Shown one piece after another: positions 41,955 through 52,095 of a stretch of 64,000 bases of DNA. The notes under the pieces are model-generated. The model ran no database searches and had not been told where the DNA came from. It saw only the letters and a list, made by a program, of their open reading frames with translations. Numbering within the stretch: position 1 is the first letter of the stretch; each line of letters opens with the position of its first letter. Origin of the DNA: JAWVFM01 sp963771655 (lineage in GTDB: Bacteria > Actinomycetota > Thermoleophilia > Solirubrobacterales > 70-9); assembly GCA_963771655.1 (NCBI GenBank), contig CAVYUG010000001.1:372001-436000 (forward strand), written 5' to 3'. Position numbers and translations under genes: made by a program.

Positions 41955-42683
41955 TCAGCTCTCGGAGGCGGGCGCGCGGCGACCGCTCGAGGGATCGCGC
42001 CGCGACGGGCGTGCGGTCTCCGGCGAGCCGTCCTTCGAGCTTCGCGAGGCGCGCTCCTTGGCCGCCGCGGCGCGGCTGGACCCCGAGCGGCTCGACGGCC
42101 GCGGCGCGGCCTTGCGGTCCCCGCTCGAGCTCGGACGCGCCGGCCGGTCGGTTGACGACTTGCGCGCCCTGACGGGAGGCGGCACGGAGCGTTCCCCCGA
42201 GCCACGCGCCGGGGCCGGCCGGCGCTGAGCGGGCTCCGAGCGCCTGATGGGTGTCTCGCAATAGGGGCAGAGCGTCCAGCGCGGGTCGATGGGCTTGCCG
42301 CACGACTCGCACGGGTCCTTCACGCGCACGCGGCAACTCGGGCAGCGCAGGTAGCTGCGCTCGATCGGGAAACCGCAATTCGGGCATGACTGCTCCTCGA
42401 GCTGGCGCACGCGGAGCTGCGAGGCCTTGATCTCGAGCTCGCGCTCGCGCGCGTCGTCGAGGAACTCGGGCGGGCGGAGGATCGTGTAGATGATCGTGCC
42501 CACGTAGGGGAACAAGGAGGCTCCGGTCGCGCAGGCGATCAGCACCGGGTCGTTGATCCGGCGTCGCGCGTCGAGATAGGTCCACGCGATCAGCGCGATC
42601 CAGACCACGATCAGAAACAGGATCAGGAGGTTTACGAACAGGCTGAGTCCGCTGTTCGTGATGCCGAATAGGGCGGCGGGCAT
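41955..42683 (-). CDS. Membrane protein with double zinc ribbon and Ser/Arg-rich tail
   Basis: The 242-residue product begins with a membrane helix (NLLILFLIVVWIALIAWTYL) and another near residue 60 (GASLFPYVGTIIYTILRP). Two zinc-ribbon pairs follow: CPNCGFPIERSYLRCPSC, then CESCGKPIDPRWTLCPYC. The C-terminal 90 residues are low-complexity, rich in Ser, Arg, Ala and Pro. Such zinc-ribbon membrane proteins are common in actinobacteria between valS/folC and ndk, but no function is known. It lies 12 bp before ndk and 47 bp after the small membrane gene. Confidence 0.8.
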   Translation of the reverse strand: MPAALFGITNSGLSLFVNLLILFLIVVWIALIAWTYLDARRRINDPVLIACATGASLFPYVGTIIYTILRPPEFLDDARERELEIKASQLRVRQLEEQSCPNCGFPIERSYLRCPSCRVRVKDPCESCGKPIDPRWTLCPYCETPIRRSEPAQRRPAPARGSGERSVPPPVRARKSSTDRPARPSSSGDRKAAPRPSSRSGSSRAAAAKERASRSSKDGSPETARPSRRDPSSGRRAPASES

Positions 42684-42730
42684 GAGCGCGGGAGTCTACT
42701 TCGTTGCCTGCGTAGCGAACCCTGTTTCCG

Positions 42731-42850
42731 CTACAGGAAAAGCCGGCCGAAGGCGTAGCCCAAGGCGAAGAAGACGAGGATCACGATCGCGACGACCGCG
42801 GCGACCAGGCCCATCATGTGGAGCAGCTCAGAGCGCACCTGGCGATCCAT
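42731..42850 (-). CDS. Small single-span membrane protein (39 aa)
   Basis: The minus strand encodes 39 residues beginning MDRQVRSELLHMMG, with a membrane helix VAAVVAIVILVFFALGYA and a basic end (FGRLFL). The ATG overlaps the folC stop as TGATG, so it is translationally coupled. It is too short for standard ORF cut-offs. Hydrophobic design and tight coupling support a real gene. No family recognised; a small regulatory or assembly subunit is possible. Confidence 0.6.
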   Translation of the reverse strand: MDRQVRSELLHMMGLVAAVVAIVILVFFALGYAFGRLFL

Positions 42851-44127
42851 CAGGCGTGGATGTTGCCCGATTCGCTCATCGCGCGCACGGCATAGGCGAG
42901 CAGGTAGTGCGAGCCGGTGATGAGCAGCGCCGAGCCGCGCTCCCGAGCCATCCCCCGGGCCAGCGCGATCGCCTCCTGAGGGTCCCCCCGCCAGTCGATC
43001 TCTCCCACGCCTTCCCCGCGTGCTATTTCGCCCAGCTCGGAGGCGCCGATCGACTGGGTCCCGGGCCGCCCCGATCGCTCGAGGAGCGACGCCGGCACGG
43101 CGGTGCAGACGGCCGCCTCAAGGCACGGGGCGAGCGCGCGGAGCACCCCCCGCGCGTCCTTGTCGGCCAGGACGGCCAGGCACGCGATCGCCTGCCGGTC
43201 GCCGAGGACCTCGGGGAGCGCCTCCGCGAGCGCGGACGCGCCGTCGGGGTTGTGGGCGGCATCGAGGATGACCGGCGGGTCGCCATGGACCACCTCCATA
43301 CGCCCATGGAGCTCGATGCGGTCGGCCGCCAGACGGACCTGATCGGGGTCGAGCGGGCCGATCGCGGCCGCGACCGCGGCTTCCGCAACAGCGAGGTTCC
43401 GACGCAGGTAGTCCCCCGGGGCATGCAGCGAGACGGCGCGCTCGGGTTCGGCGGCCACGATCATCCGCGCGTGGCGCTCCGTCGCGACGCGTCGCGCGAT
43501 CGCCTCGATCGGCGGTGAGAGCCGGCCAACGATCAGCGCGCTTCGCTCTCGCAGCACAGCGAGCTTCTCGGCCGCGATCTCCTCCTCCGTTTCGCCGAGC
43601 CACTGGGTGTGGTCGAGCCCGACCGAGGTGAGCGCCGTCGCCGTCGAAGGCAATACGTTCGTGGCATCGAGGCGTCCGCCGAGGCCGGCCTCGATCACGC
43701 CGTAGTCGACGCGGGCTGCTGCGAGGGCGACGAACGCCGCCGCCGTCACTGCCTCGAACTGGGTCACCGAGTCGCCCTCGGCCAGCGAGCGGTTCACCGG
43801 CCCGACCGCGGCGGCGACCCGCTCGACCGCCGTGCCGAAGGAGCCGGGATCGATCTCGCGGCCGCCGATCTCGATGCGCTCCGACCAGCGCATGGCATGC
43901 GGAGACAGATAGGCGCCCGCGGCATGCCCGTGCTCCGCCAGCAGCGCCGCGCACATCGTCGCGACCGAGGACTTGCCGTTCGTGCCCACCACGTGGATCG
44001 AGGCGAACCGATGCTGCGGCATGCCGAGCGCGCCCACCAGGCGACTGATCCGGTCGAGGCCGAACCGCCAGCCGATCGGCTCCAGCGAGGAGAGGTAGGC
44101 CTCGGCCTCCTCGTAGCCCCAGGGCAC
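42850..44127 (-). CDS. folC: Bifunctional dihydrofolate/folylpolyglutamate synthase
   Basis: The 425-residue product is FolC. The P-loop is HVVGTNGKSSVATMCAALLA; the Mur-ligase fold continues with SPHAMRWSERIEIGG, GVIEAGLGGRLDATNVLPST and SVGLDHTQWLGETEEEIAAEKL. The C-terminal domain has VILDAAHNPDGASALAEALP. It adds glutamate to folates. The gene begins 5 bp after valS, a usual pair. Confidence 0.96.
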   Translation of the reverse strand: MPWGYEEAEAYLSSLEPIGWRFGLDRISRLVGALGMPQHRFASIHVVGTNGKSSVATMCAALLAEHGHAAGAYLSPHAMRWSERIEIGGREIDPGSFGTAVERVAAAVGPVNRSLAEGDSVTQFEAVTAAAFVALAAARVDYGVIEAGLGGRLDATNVLPSTATALTSVGLDHTQWLGETEEEIAAEKLAVLRERSALIVGRLSPPIEAIARRVATERHARMIVAAEPERAVSLHAPGDYLRRNLAVAEAAVAAAIGPLDPDQVRLAADRIELHGRMEVVHGDPPVILDAAHNPDGASALAEALPEVLGDRQAIACLAVLADKDARGVLRALAPCLEAAVCTAVPASLLERSGRPGTQSIGASELGEIARGEGVGEIDWRGDPQEAIALARGMARERGSALLITGSHYLLAYAVRAMSESGNIHA

Positions 44128-44132
44128 AGGTT

Positions 44133-46697
44133 CTATCCGCCCAGCTCTTCGAGCTCGGCGCGGTACGCGCCGAGCTTCGCACGCTCGGCCTCCACGACCT
44201 CCGCGGGCGCCTTGGCCGCGAACGACTCGTTCGCGAGCTTGCCCTCGGCGCGCGCGACCTCGGCGCGAAGCTCGGAGAGCCGCTCGGCGACCCTGCGCTT
44301 GACCTCCTCGGCGTCGACCTCGTCGGTTCCGAGTATCTCGACCGACCCGATCGTCGCGAGCGCCTCGCCGCCGGCGCCGTCAAGCGAGAGGCGGGCGAGG
44401 CGTGAGACGAACTCGTGCAGGTCGGACTCGCCCGCGAGACGCGCCGGGAGCACCGCGCGCGGCGCGACGCCAACGAGGTCCCGCCAGCGCCGAACGCGGC
44501 GTGTCAGCTCGATGGACGTGCCGACCTCGGCCTCGGCCTCAGGGTCGACGAGCGACGGATCGACGACAGGACTCGGCGAGACGACGAGCGACTCGCGCTC
44601 GCCCGGCATGTAGCCCCAGACCTCCTCGGTCACGAACGGGATCAGCGGGTGGGCGAGCGCCAGGACCTCGCCGAGGACGTACACGAGGTTCGCCGAGGCG
44701 TCCTCGTCGCCGTCGTAGAGGCGCGGCTTCACGATCTCGAGGTACCAGTCGCAGAGCTCGGACCAGAAGAACTCGTAGAGGTCGAGCGCCGCGTGCGCGA
44801 AGTCGTAAGAGTCGAGGCTCGACGACACGGACTGGATCGCGCGTTGAAGCCGCGAGAGGATCCAGCGGTCCTCGGGGCGCACCGGCTGCGGCGCGGCCGC
44901 CGTGTCGGCGGCGTTCAGCAGGACCAGCCGTGAGGCGTTCCAGAGCTTGTTCGCGAGATCGCGTCCCTGCTTGACGCGCTCGGAGGAGTACCGGACGTCC
45001 TGGGTCGACGACATGGCCAGGAGGCCGAAGCGCAGAGCGTCGGCGCCGTGCACCTCGATCTCCTCGAGCGGATCGATGCCGGTGCCGAGCGATTTCGACA
45101 TGCGCCGGCCGTCGGGCGCCTGGATCACCGGGTGGACATAGACGTCGGAGAATGGGATGGCACCCGCGAACTCGAGGCCCATCATCACCATCCGGGCGAC
45201 CCAGAGGAAGAGGATCTCGCGCGCCGTCGTGAGTAGGTCGGTCGGGTAGAACGCCCCGAGCTCGGGCGTCTCGTCGGGCCACCCGAGAGTCGCGAACGGC
45301 CACAGGGCGGAGCTGAACCACGTGTCGAGGACGTCCTCGTCCTGGCGCAGCCCGCCGCCGCACCTCTCGCACCGCTCCGGCGCGGTCTCCGCGATGTGGG
45401 TCTCCTGGCACTCGTCGCAGTACCACACCGGAAGCCGGTGGCCCCACCACAGCTGGCGCGACACGCACCACGGCCTGATGTTCCGCATCCAGTCGAGGTA
45501 CACGCGCTTGTAGTTCGGCGGGACGATGCGCACCTCGTCGCGCTCGACGACGTCGATCGCCGGCTTCGCCAGCTCGTCCATTCGCATGAACCACTGGAGG
45601 CTGATGAGCGGCTCGATCCGCTCGCCCGACCGGTGCGAGAACGGCACCGAGTGCTCGTAGGGCTCCTCCGACCGCAGCCTGCCCTCCGCGCGAAGCGCCT
45701 CGACGACGGCGGCCCGCGCCTCCTCGGCGCTGAGCCCGGCGAAGCGCTCGCCGGCGGCCTGGTTCATGCGCCCGTCCTCGCCGATGACGACGATCTCGTC
45801 GAGGCCGTGCGCCCGCCCGATGTCGAAGTCGTTGGGATCGTGCCCGGGGGTGATCTTGAGCGCCCCCGTCCCGAACTCGGGATCGACGTGCTCGTCGGCG
45901 ATGATCGGCAGGCGCCGCCCGACCAGCGGCAGCACGCAGTGAGCGCCCACGAAGCGTGTGTAGCGCTCGTCGTTCGGGTTCACGGCGACGGCCGTGTCGG
46001 CGAGCATCGTCTCCGGGCGCACGGTTGCGACCGTGAGCACTTCGTCCGAGCCCTCGACCGGGTAGTCGATGCCGTAGAGCGTGTCGGTGACGACGCGGTT
46101 CTCGACCTCGAGGTCAGAGATGGCCGAGCGCGAGCCGGGGTCCCAGTTGACGATGTAGTTGTCGCGATATATGAAGCCCTTCTCGTAGAGGGCGACGAAG
46201 ACGCGGATGACCGCGCGGACGTAGCCGTCGTCGAGGGTGAAGCGCTCGCGCTCGTAGTCGCACGACGCGCCGAGCCGCTTGTACTGCTCGACGATCGTCG
46301 AGCCGTACCGCTCCCGCCACTCCCAGACCCGCTTCGTGAACTCCTCGCGGCCGAGGTCGTGCCTGGAGGAGCCCTGTGCGCGGAGCTCCTTCTCGACCAC
46401 CGCCTGGGTCGCGATGCCGGCGTGATCGGTGCCGAGGATCCAGAGCGTGTTGCGCCCTCGCATCCGGTTGATCCGGATCAGGGCGTCCTGGATCGCGCCG
46501 TTCAGGGCGTGGCCCATGTGAAGAGCACCGGTGACGTTCGGCGGCGGGATGGCGATCGAGTAATTCTCGGCCGGCGTCCCGCTGGCGTCGGGATGAAAGT
46601 AGCCGCCGTCGAGCCAGCCCTCGAGCACGCGGGCCTCGACCTCCGACGGGTCGTATCGGGTCGTTTCCTCGAGCTTCGAGCGGCGTTCCGCGTCCAC
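44133..46697 (-). CDS. valS: Valyl-tRNA synthetase
   Basis: The 854-residue class I synthetase is complete. The HIGH motif is IPPPNVTGALHMGHALNGAI. The editing domain has ATVRPETMLADTAVAVNPND and DFDIGRAHGLD, and there is a zinc-type CDEC/CERC pair. The KMSKS loop is GRRMSKSLGTGIDPLEE. The C-terminal coiled coil (VKRRVAERLSELRAEVARAEGKLAN) is typical of ValS. It heads the valS-folC-ndk-maf block. Divergent from the AKR-like gene with 47 bp between. Confidence 0.97.
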   Translation of the reverse strand: MDAERRSKLEETTRYDPSEVEARVLEGWLDGGYFHPDASGTPAENYSIAIPPPNVTGALHMGHALNGAIQDALIRINRMRGRNTLWILGTDHAGIATQAVVEKELRAQGSSRHDLGREEFTKRVWEWRERYGSTIVEQYKRLGASCDYERERFTLDDGYVRAVIRVFVALYEKGFIYRDNYIVNWDPGSRSAISDLEVENRVVTDTLYGIDYPVEGSDEVLTVATVRPETMLADTAVAVNPNDERYTRFVGAHCVLPLVGRRLPIIADEHVDPEFGTGALKITPGHDPNDFDIGRAHGLDEIVVIGEDGRMNQAAGERFAGLSAEEARAAVVEALRAEGRLRSEEPYEHSVPFSHRSGERIEPLISLQWFMRMDELAKPAIDVVERDEVRIVPPNYKRVYLDWMRNIRPWCVSRQLWWGHRLPVWYCDECQETHIAETAPERCERCGGGLRQDEDVLDTWFSSALWPFATLGWPDETPELGAFYPTDLLTTAREILFLWVARMVMMGLEFAGAIPFSDVYVHPVIQAPDGRRMSKSLGTGIDPLEEIEVHGADALRFGLLAMSSTQDVRYSSERVKQGRDLANKLWNASRLVLLNAADTAAAPQPVRPEDRWILSRLQRAIQSVSSSLDSYDFAHAALDLYEFFWSELCDWYLEIVKPRLYDGDEDASANLVYVLGEVLALAHPLIPFVTEEVWGYMPGERESLVVSPSPVVDPSLVDPEAEAEVGTSIELTRRVRRWRDLVGVAPRAVLPARLAGESDLHEFVSRLARLSLDGAGGEALATIGSVEILGTDEVDAEEVKRRVAERLSELRAEVARAEGKLANESFAAKAPAEVVEAERAKLGAYRAELEELGG

Positions 46698-46744
46698 GGA
46701 TCGAGTGTATTTGGCGCTTCGGCTCTCGCCTAACCTGTGGGTTG

Positions 46745-47884
46745 ATGGACCCCGGCCGCACCGCCATCGGCACCTGGAGCGGAGGACGCTTCATGCACTT
46801 CGGCGAGATGCTCGACGAGGAGCGGCACGTCGAGCTCCTGCGCCCCGGCCAAGGAGTCGCCACCGTCCTGACGGCCGACGTCTACGGCGAGGGCGCCGCC
46901 GACGCGCTGCTCGGCCGCTCGCTCGCGGGAGCCGACCGCGACTCCTACTGCCTCGTCGGCGCGGTGGGCCATGACTTCTACGAGGGCGAGCGCGACGGTC
47001 CGCGCGGCTTTCCGCGCTTCACCGATCCGCGGCTTCGCGATCCCGACGACTACAGCGGCTACCTGCGGATGGCCGCCGAGCGCAGCCTCGAGCGGCTCGA
47101 GGTCGACTCGTTCGACCTCCTGCTCCTCCACAACCCCGACCGCACGGGGTTCGAGAGCGAGGCGGTGTGGTCGGGGATGGCGGGCCTACGCGATGCCGGG
47201 CTCACGCGGCTGATCGGCGTCGCGCCCGGGCCCGCGAACGGCTTCACCCTCGACCTCATCGGCTGCTTCGAGCGCTTCGGCTCACAGATCGACTGGGCGA
47301 TGATCATCCTCAACCCCCTCGAGCCCTGGCCCGGCGAGCTCGTCCTCGACGCCGCGGCCAAGAGCGACGTGAGCGTCATCACCCGCGTCGTCGACTACGG
47401 CGGGCTGTTCTGGGGCGACGCGCCGCGCGACGGCGCGTTCGCCCGGGGCGACCATCGCGGCTTCCGGCCGGAGGGCTGGGTGGCGGAGGGGCTCGCGAAG
47501 ATCGAGCGCCTTCGGCCGATCGCCGAGCGGACGGGGCTGACCTCGATCCAGCTCGCCTGCCAGTGGAACATCGCGCACCCCGCGGTCGCCTGCTGCACGC
47601 CGACCCTGATCCAGGAGGCGGGTGCCAACGCGCGGCCGATCGAGGACAAGCGCGCGGAGCTCGCGGCGCTCCCGGCCGAGCTCCGCCTCACGGAGGCCGA
47701 CGTCGAAGAGATCCGCGCGATCGGAGACAACGCGGGCTGCATGGCGCTCAAGGGCGCGAGCCCCGAGCACGAGGGTGACGAGCGTCCCGACCGCTGGGAG
47801 TTGGCGCCGGAGCTTGCCGAGGTCGCGGGGCGCTGGCGGATCGATCCTCATGCGGATTTGACCAAGGCGCGCACCCGGGCGTGA
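46745..47884 (+). CDS. Aldo/keto-reductase-fold protein, catalytic Lys apparently missing
   Basis: The 379-residue product has the AKR (alpha/beta)8 barrel. Conserved Asp and Tyr are in VLTADVYGEGAADALLGRSL, and the His is in FDLLLLHNPDRTGFES. The usual catalytic Lys (in a VxxKVG-type strand) is replaced: the strand here is CLVGAVGHDFYEG. The C-terminal part contains IQLACQWNIAHPAVACCTPT. It may bind a cofactor without classical reductase activity. ATG 46745 or TTG 46742 are possible starts. The SDR gene follows with a TGATG overlap. Confidence 0.75.
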   Translation: MDPGRTAIGTWSGGRFMHFGEMLDEERHVELLRPGQGVATVLTADVYGEGAADALLGRSLAGADRDSYCLVGAVGHDFYEGERDGPRGFPRFTDPRLRDPDDYSGYLRMAAERSLERLEVDSFDLLLLHNPDRTGFESEAVWSGMAGLRDAGLTRLIGVAPGPANGFTLDLIGCFERFGSQIDWAMIILNPLEPWPGELVLDAAAKSDVSVITRVVDYGGLFWGDAPRDGAFARGDHRGFRPEGWVAEGLAKIERLRPIAERTGLTSIQLACQWNIAHPAVACCTPTLIQEAGANARPIEDKRAELAALPAELRLTEADVEEIRAIGDNAGCMALKGASPEHEGDERPDRWELAPELAEVAGRWRIDPHADLTKARTRA

Positions 47885-48713
47885 TGCCGACGGTCGTTCT
47901 CACCGGCGCGACGCGCGGGATCGGCCTCGCCGCCGCCGTCGCTCTCGCCCGGGACGGCGCGAATCTCGCGCTGATCGGTCGCAACGCAGATCGTGTCGGT
48001 GAAGCGGCGGAGCGGGCGCGAGCGACGGGAGGCGGTGCGCAGGTCGGCGAGCACGTTGCCGACCTCACGAGCATGGCCGAGGTCCGCCGGTTGGCTGCGG
48101 AGCTTCGCGAGGCCCATCCGACCATCGACGTCCTCGTCAACAACGCCGGGGCGATGTTCACGTCTCGTCACGTGACCGAGGACGGCTACGAGCGGACCTT
48201 CGCTCTCAATCACCTGGCGCCGTTCCTGCTCACCAGCCTGCTGATCGACCGGGTGATCGACGCGAAGGGCCGCGTGGTCACGACGTCGAGCGACGCGCAC
48301 AAGGGCGGTCTCATCGACCTCGATGACCTTCAGTCCGAGCGCGGGCGCTTCCGCCCGAGCCGCGTCTACGGGACGAGCAAGCTCTGCAACGTGCTGTTCA
48401 CCAGAGAGCTCCAGCGCCGCAACCCGACGATCGCCGTGAACTGCTTTCACCCGGGCGTCATTCGCACTGGCTTCGGGAAGAACGACGGCACGGCGGCGCG
48501 TGTCTTCCTGACGCTCGCCGCCCCGTTCCTTCGCTCGCCGGAAACGGGGGCGCGCTCGCTGGCCTGGCTCGCTCTCGACCCCGGCGCCGCAGAGCTTCGA
48601 GGCAGCTACGTCGAGAAGTGCAGGCCGGTCGCGCCAAGCCCCCAAGCTCAGGACGACGACCTCGCCGTTGCGCTCTGGGACCGCTCGGAGGAGCTGGTCG
48701 CCGCGGGGGTCGG

Positions 48714-48717
<4 letters not shown>
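47884..48717 (+). CDS. Short-chain dehydrogenase/reductase
   Basis: The 277-residue product is a classical SDR (retinol-dehydrogenase-like). It has VVLTGATRGIGLAAAVALAR (TGxxxGIG), DVLVNNAGAMFTSRHVTEDG, VVTTSSDAHKGGLIDLDDLQ (catalytic Ser region) and VYGTSKLCNVLFTRELQRRN (YxxxK), then NCFHPGVIRTGFGKND. It is coupled to the AKR-like gene through TGATG. The substrate is unknown. It ends in a 4-bp convergent overlap with clpX. Confidence 0.9.
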
Positions 48718-50000
<1,283 letters not shown>

Positions 50001-50151
50001 CGGTCTCCCCTTTCCGGAGCTCGGACCAGATTACGCCAAGCGGGTTGCGAGCCTGGCACGCCTCAGTTACGTCATAGGGGCGTCCGATCCTGCCGGTGAC
50101 GGTAACCTGACGCCAAAGGCGGATCAACACGCGCAATAGGGAGACTTAAGC

Positions 50152-50619
50152 TTGAGATGGATCTCGATCGCGGGGGCGACAGCGCTTGCGTCGCTCCTGC
50201 TGGCCTCGACGGCGTTCGCGAAGACGACCGCGTATGACGGCTCGTTCGCGGGGCGGGGCAAGCTCTCGTTCAAGATCAGCGAGAAGCGCCATGTATGGCG
50301 TCTCTTCTCGCTCGCGTTCGAGAGGTTCCCGCTCGGCTGCGCTGGCGGCCATAACACCGAGACCGCCGCGCTCAAGCCGAGCTACCGGCCCGTCCAGGCC
50401 GACTACCCGATGCTGCGAGTGGACGCGGTCTTCACCCTCCCCCACCACGACAAGCCCCTCTCGACGCTCGTCCTGAAGGGAACGATGGCCGACGGCGACA
50501 AGTCGGCCTCGGGCACTATGCGTATCCACGGCCGCAAGGTCCCCACCGACCAACCCGGGAACGGCAGCTCGGATCGCTGCAACAGCGGCAAGGTCCGCTG
50601 GACCGCGACCAGCAAATAG
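50152..50619 (+). CDS. Small secreted protein of unknown function
   Basis: The 155-residue product has a signal peptide (MRWISIAGATALASLLLASTAFA). The mature region contains YDGSFAGRGKLSFKISEKRH, FPLGCAGGHNTETAALKPSY and SGTMRIHGRKVPTDQPGNG. Three cysteines are present. TTG 50152 has AGGGAG upstream at good spacing. It diverges from clpX over a 151-bp gap with no other gene. No family recognised. Confidence 0.6.
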   Translation: MRWISIAGATALASLLLASTAFAKTTAYDGSFAGRGKLSFKISEKRHVWRLFSLAFERFPLGCAGGHNTETAALKPSYRPVQADYPMLRVDAVFTLPHHDKPLSTLVLKGTMADGDKSASGTMRIHGRKVPTDQPGNGSSDRCNSGKVRWTATSK

Positions 50620-50622
50620 CGC

Positions 50623-51522
50623 TCAGCAGGCGGGGATCGGGAAGTTGTTCTGAGATCCGCAGTTGGCGCGGCCCTCGTCGAGGAGCTTGCCGTCGTGATC
50701 GTGCTTCGCGACGTTCTTGGTGAAGACGTTGTGATCGGAGCTCGAATTCGCGTGGTACCCGCTGCCCGCGTTGCCGCTGGCGATGTTGTGATGCACCCTC
50801 ACGTGATCGCTGTTGGTCAGGAACAGGCCGTCCGAAGGGCCCTCGTCGCCCGCGATCCGATTGCGATTCAGGACGTTGTGCGAGATCAGGATGTGGGCAG
50901 CGGGCAGATTCGAGTCCTCGACGATGATGCCGCGGCTGCTCTTGATCGTACTGTTCTGGGTGACCCGTAACACCTTGCCGCGCGTGTCCGTGATCGTGCC
51001 GACGTAGATACCTGAGTCGTCAAAGCCGACGGCGAGATTCTGCGCAACGTGGAGCGGCCCGGTGGCGAAGGCGCTGATCCCGTACTCCGCGTCGCACGTG
51101 TCGTAGACGATGTTTCCGATCACCGTGCCCGATCGCGCTCCCTCGAAGAAGATCTCCGCAGGGTAATCGCCGAAGCCGCTCGCGGCGCCCTCGACGTCCA
51201 AGCCGGCGATCGTGACGCCTCCGCTCGTCACGTGGATCGTGTCGTTCGCCTTGCATCCCGCATCGACGATGGGGCGGGGGCCGCGCAGGGTCGACTCCAG
51301 CGTCAGCGGCTTGTCGACGGTGACGGCCTCGTGGTAGGTGCCACGATGGATTCGCAGCGTGTCGCCGGCGTCGGCCGCCGCGATTGCCTTCGTGATCGCG
51401 TTCGGCCCCGGGTGGACGTCGATCACGTTCGGCCTCGCCGACGCGCTGCCGACCGTCAGCGCCAGCGCTGCTGTGGCGAGGGCCGCTAGTGGTGCTCGAT
51501 GATGCGGTCGACGAGGTGGTAT
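50623..51522 (-). CDS. Secreted right-handed beta-helix (NosD/pectate-lyase fold) protein
   Basis: The mature region has the parallel beta-helix pattern: VDKPLTLESTLRGPRPIVDA, then repeated N-x-x-x coils such as GTVIGNIVYDTCDAEYGISA, GKVLRVTQNSTIKSSRGIIV and HVRVHHNIASGNAGSGYHAN. These proteins bind or cut polysaccharides. The canonical start GTG 51426 lacks a signal, but the frame upstream encodes one (APLAALATAALALTVGSASA). The only well-placed start there is ATA 51520-51522, seven bases after AGGAGG, inside the 3' end of clpP. Confidence 0.75.
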   Translation of the reverse strand: MPPRRPHHRAPLAALATAALALTVGSASARPNVIDVHPGPNAITKAIAAADAGDTLRIHRGTYHEAVTVDKPLTLESTLRGPRPIVDAGCKANDTIHVTSGGVTIAGLDVEGAASGFGDYPAEIFFEGARSGTVIGNIVYDTCDAEYGISAFATGPLHVAQNLAVGFDDSGIYVGTITDTRGKVLRVTQNSTIKSSRGIIVEDSNLPAAHILISHNVLNRNRIAGDEGPSDGLFLTNSDHVRVHHNIASGNAGSGYHANSSSDHNVFTKNVAKHDHDGKLLDEGRANCGSQNNFPIPAC

Positions 51523-52070
51523 TCGACCGCCTCCTCGGGCGACATGAAGTAGTCGCGCTCGGTGTCGGTCTTGACCTTGTCGAGCGGCTGGTTGGTGTGC
51601 TTGGCCAAGATCTCATCGAGGCGCCGGCGGATGTCGATGATCTCGCGCGCGTGGATCTCGATGTCGGTCACCTGGCCCTGGAAACCGGAGGTGGGCTGGT
51701 GGATGAGGATCTTCGAATTGGGGGTGGCCATCCGCTTGCCCTCGGCGCCACCGGCGAGCAGCAGCGCCCCCATGCTCATCGCGACGCCGACGCAGATGGT
51801 CTGGACGTCGGGCTTTATGTACTGCATCGTGTCGTAGATCGCGAGGCCCGCGTACACGGAGCCGCCAGGTGAGTTGACGTAGATCGAGACGTCCTTGTCG
51901 GGGTCCTCAGACTCGAGATGGATGAGCTGGGCAACGACCAGGTTCGCGATGTCCTCGACGATCGGGGTGCCGAGGAAGATGATTCGCTCGTTCAGCAGGC
52001 GCGAGTAGATGTCGAACGCGCGCTCGCCGCGCGATGTTTGCTCGACCACCATGGGAACGAGGGGACTCAT
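51486..52070 (-). CDS. clpP: ClpP protease proteolytic subunit
   Basis: The 194-residue product is the serine protease partner of ClpX. The catalytic triad is clear: Ser in GVAMSMGALLLAGGAEGKRM, His in SKILIHQPTSGFQGQVTD, Asp in KHTNQPLDKVKTDTERD. ATG 52070 gives MSPLVPMVVEQTSRGERAFDI; the 60 upstream residues of the longer frame are Arg-rich and unrelated. It follows tig by 25 bp. The downstream beta-helix frame overlaps its 3' end. Confidence 0.96.
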   Translation of the reverse strand: MSPLVPMVVEQTSRGERAFDIYSRLLNERIIFLGTPIVEDIANLVVAQLIHLESEDPDKDVSIYVNSPGGSVYAGLAIYDTMQYIKPDVQTICVGVAMSMGALLLAGGAEGKRMATPNSKILIHQPTSGFQGQVTDIEIHAREIIDIRRRLDEILAKHTNQPLDKVKTDTERDYFMSPEEAVEYHLVDRIIEHH

Positions 52071-52095
52071 GAGGCGCGCCAGTCTAGCGTCCCGG

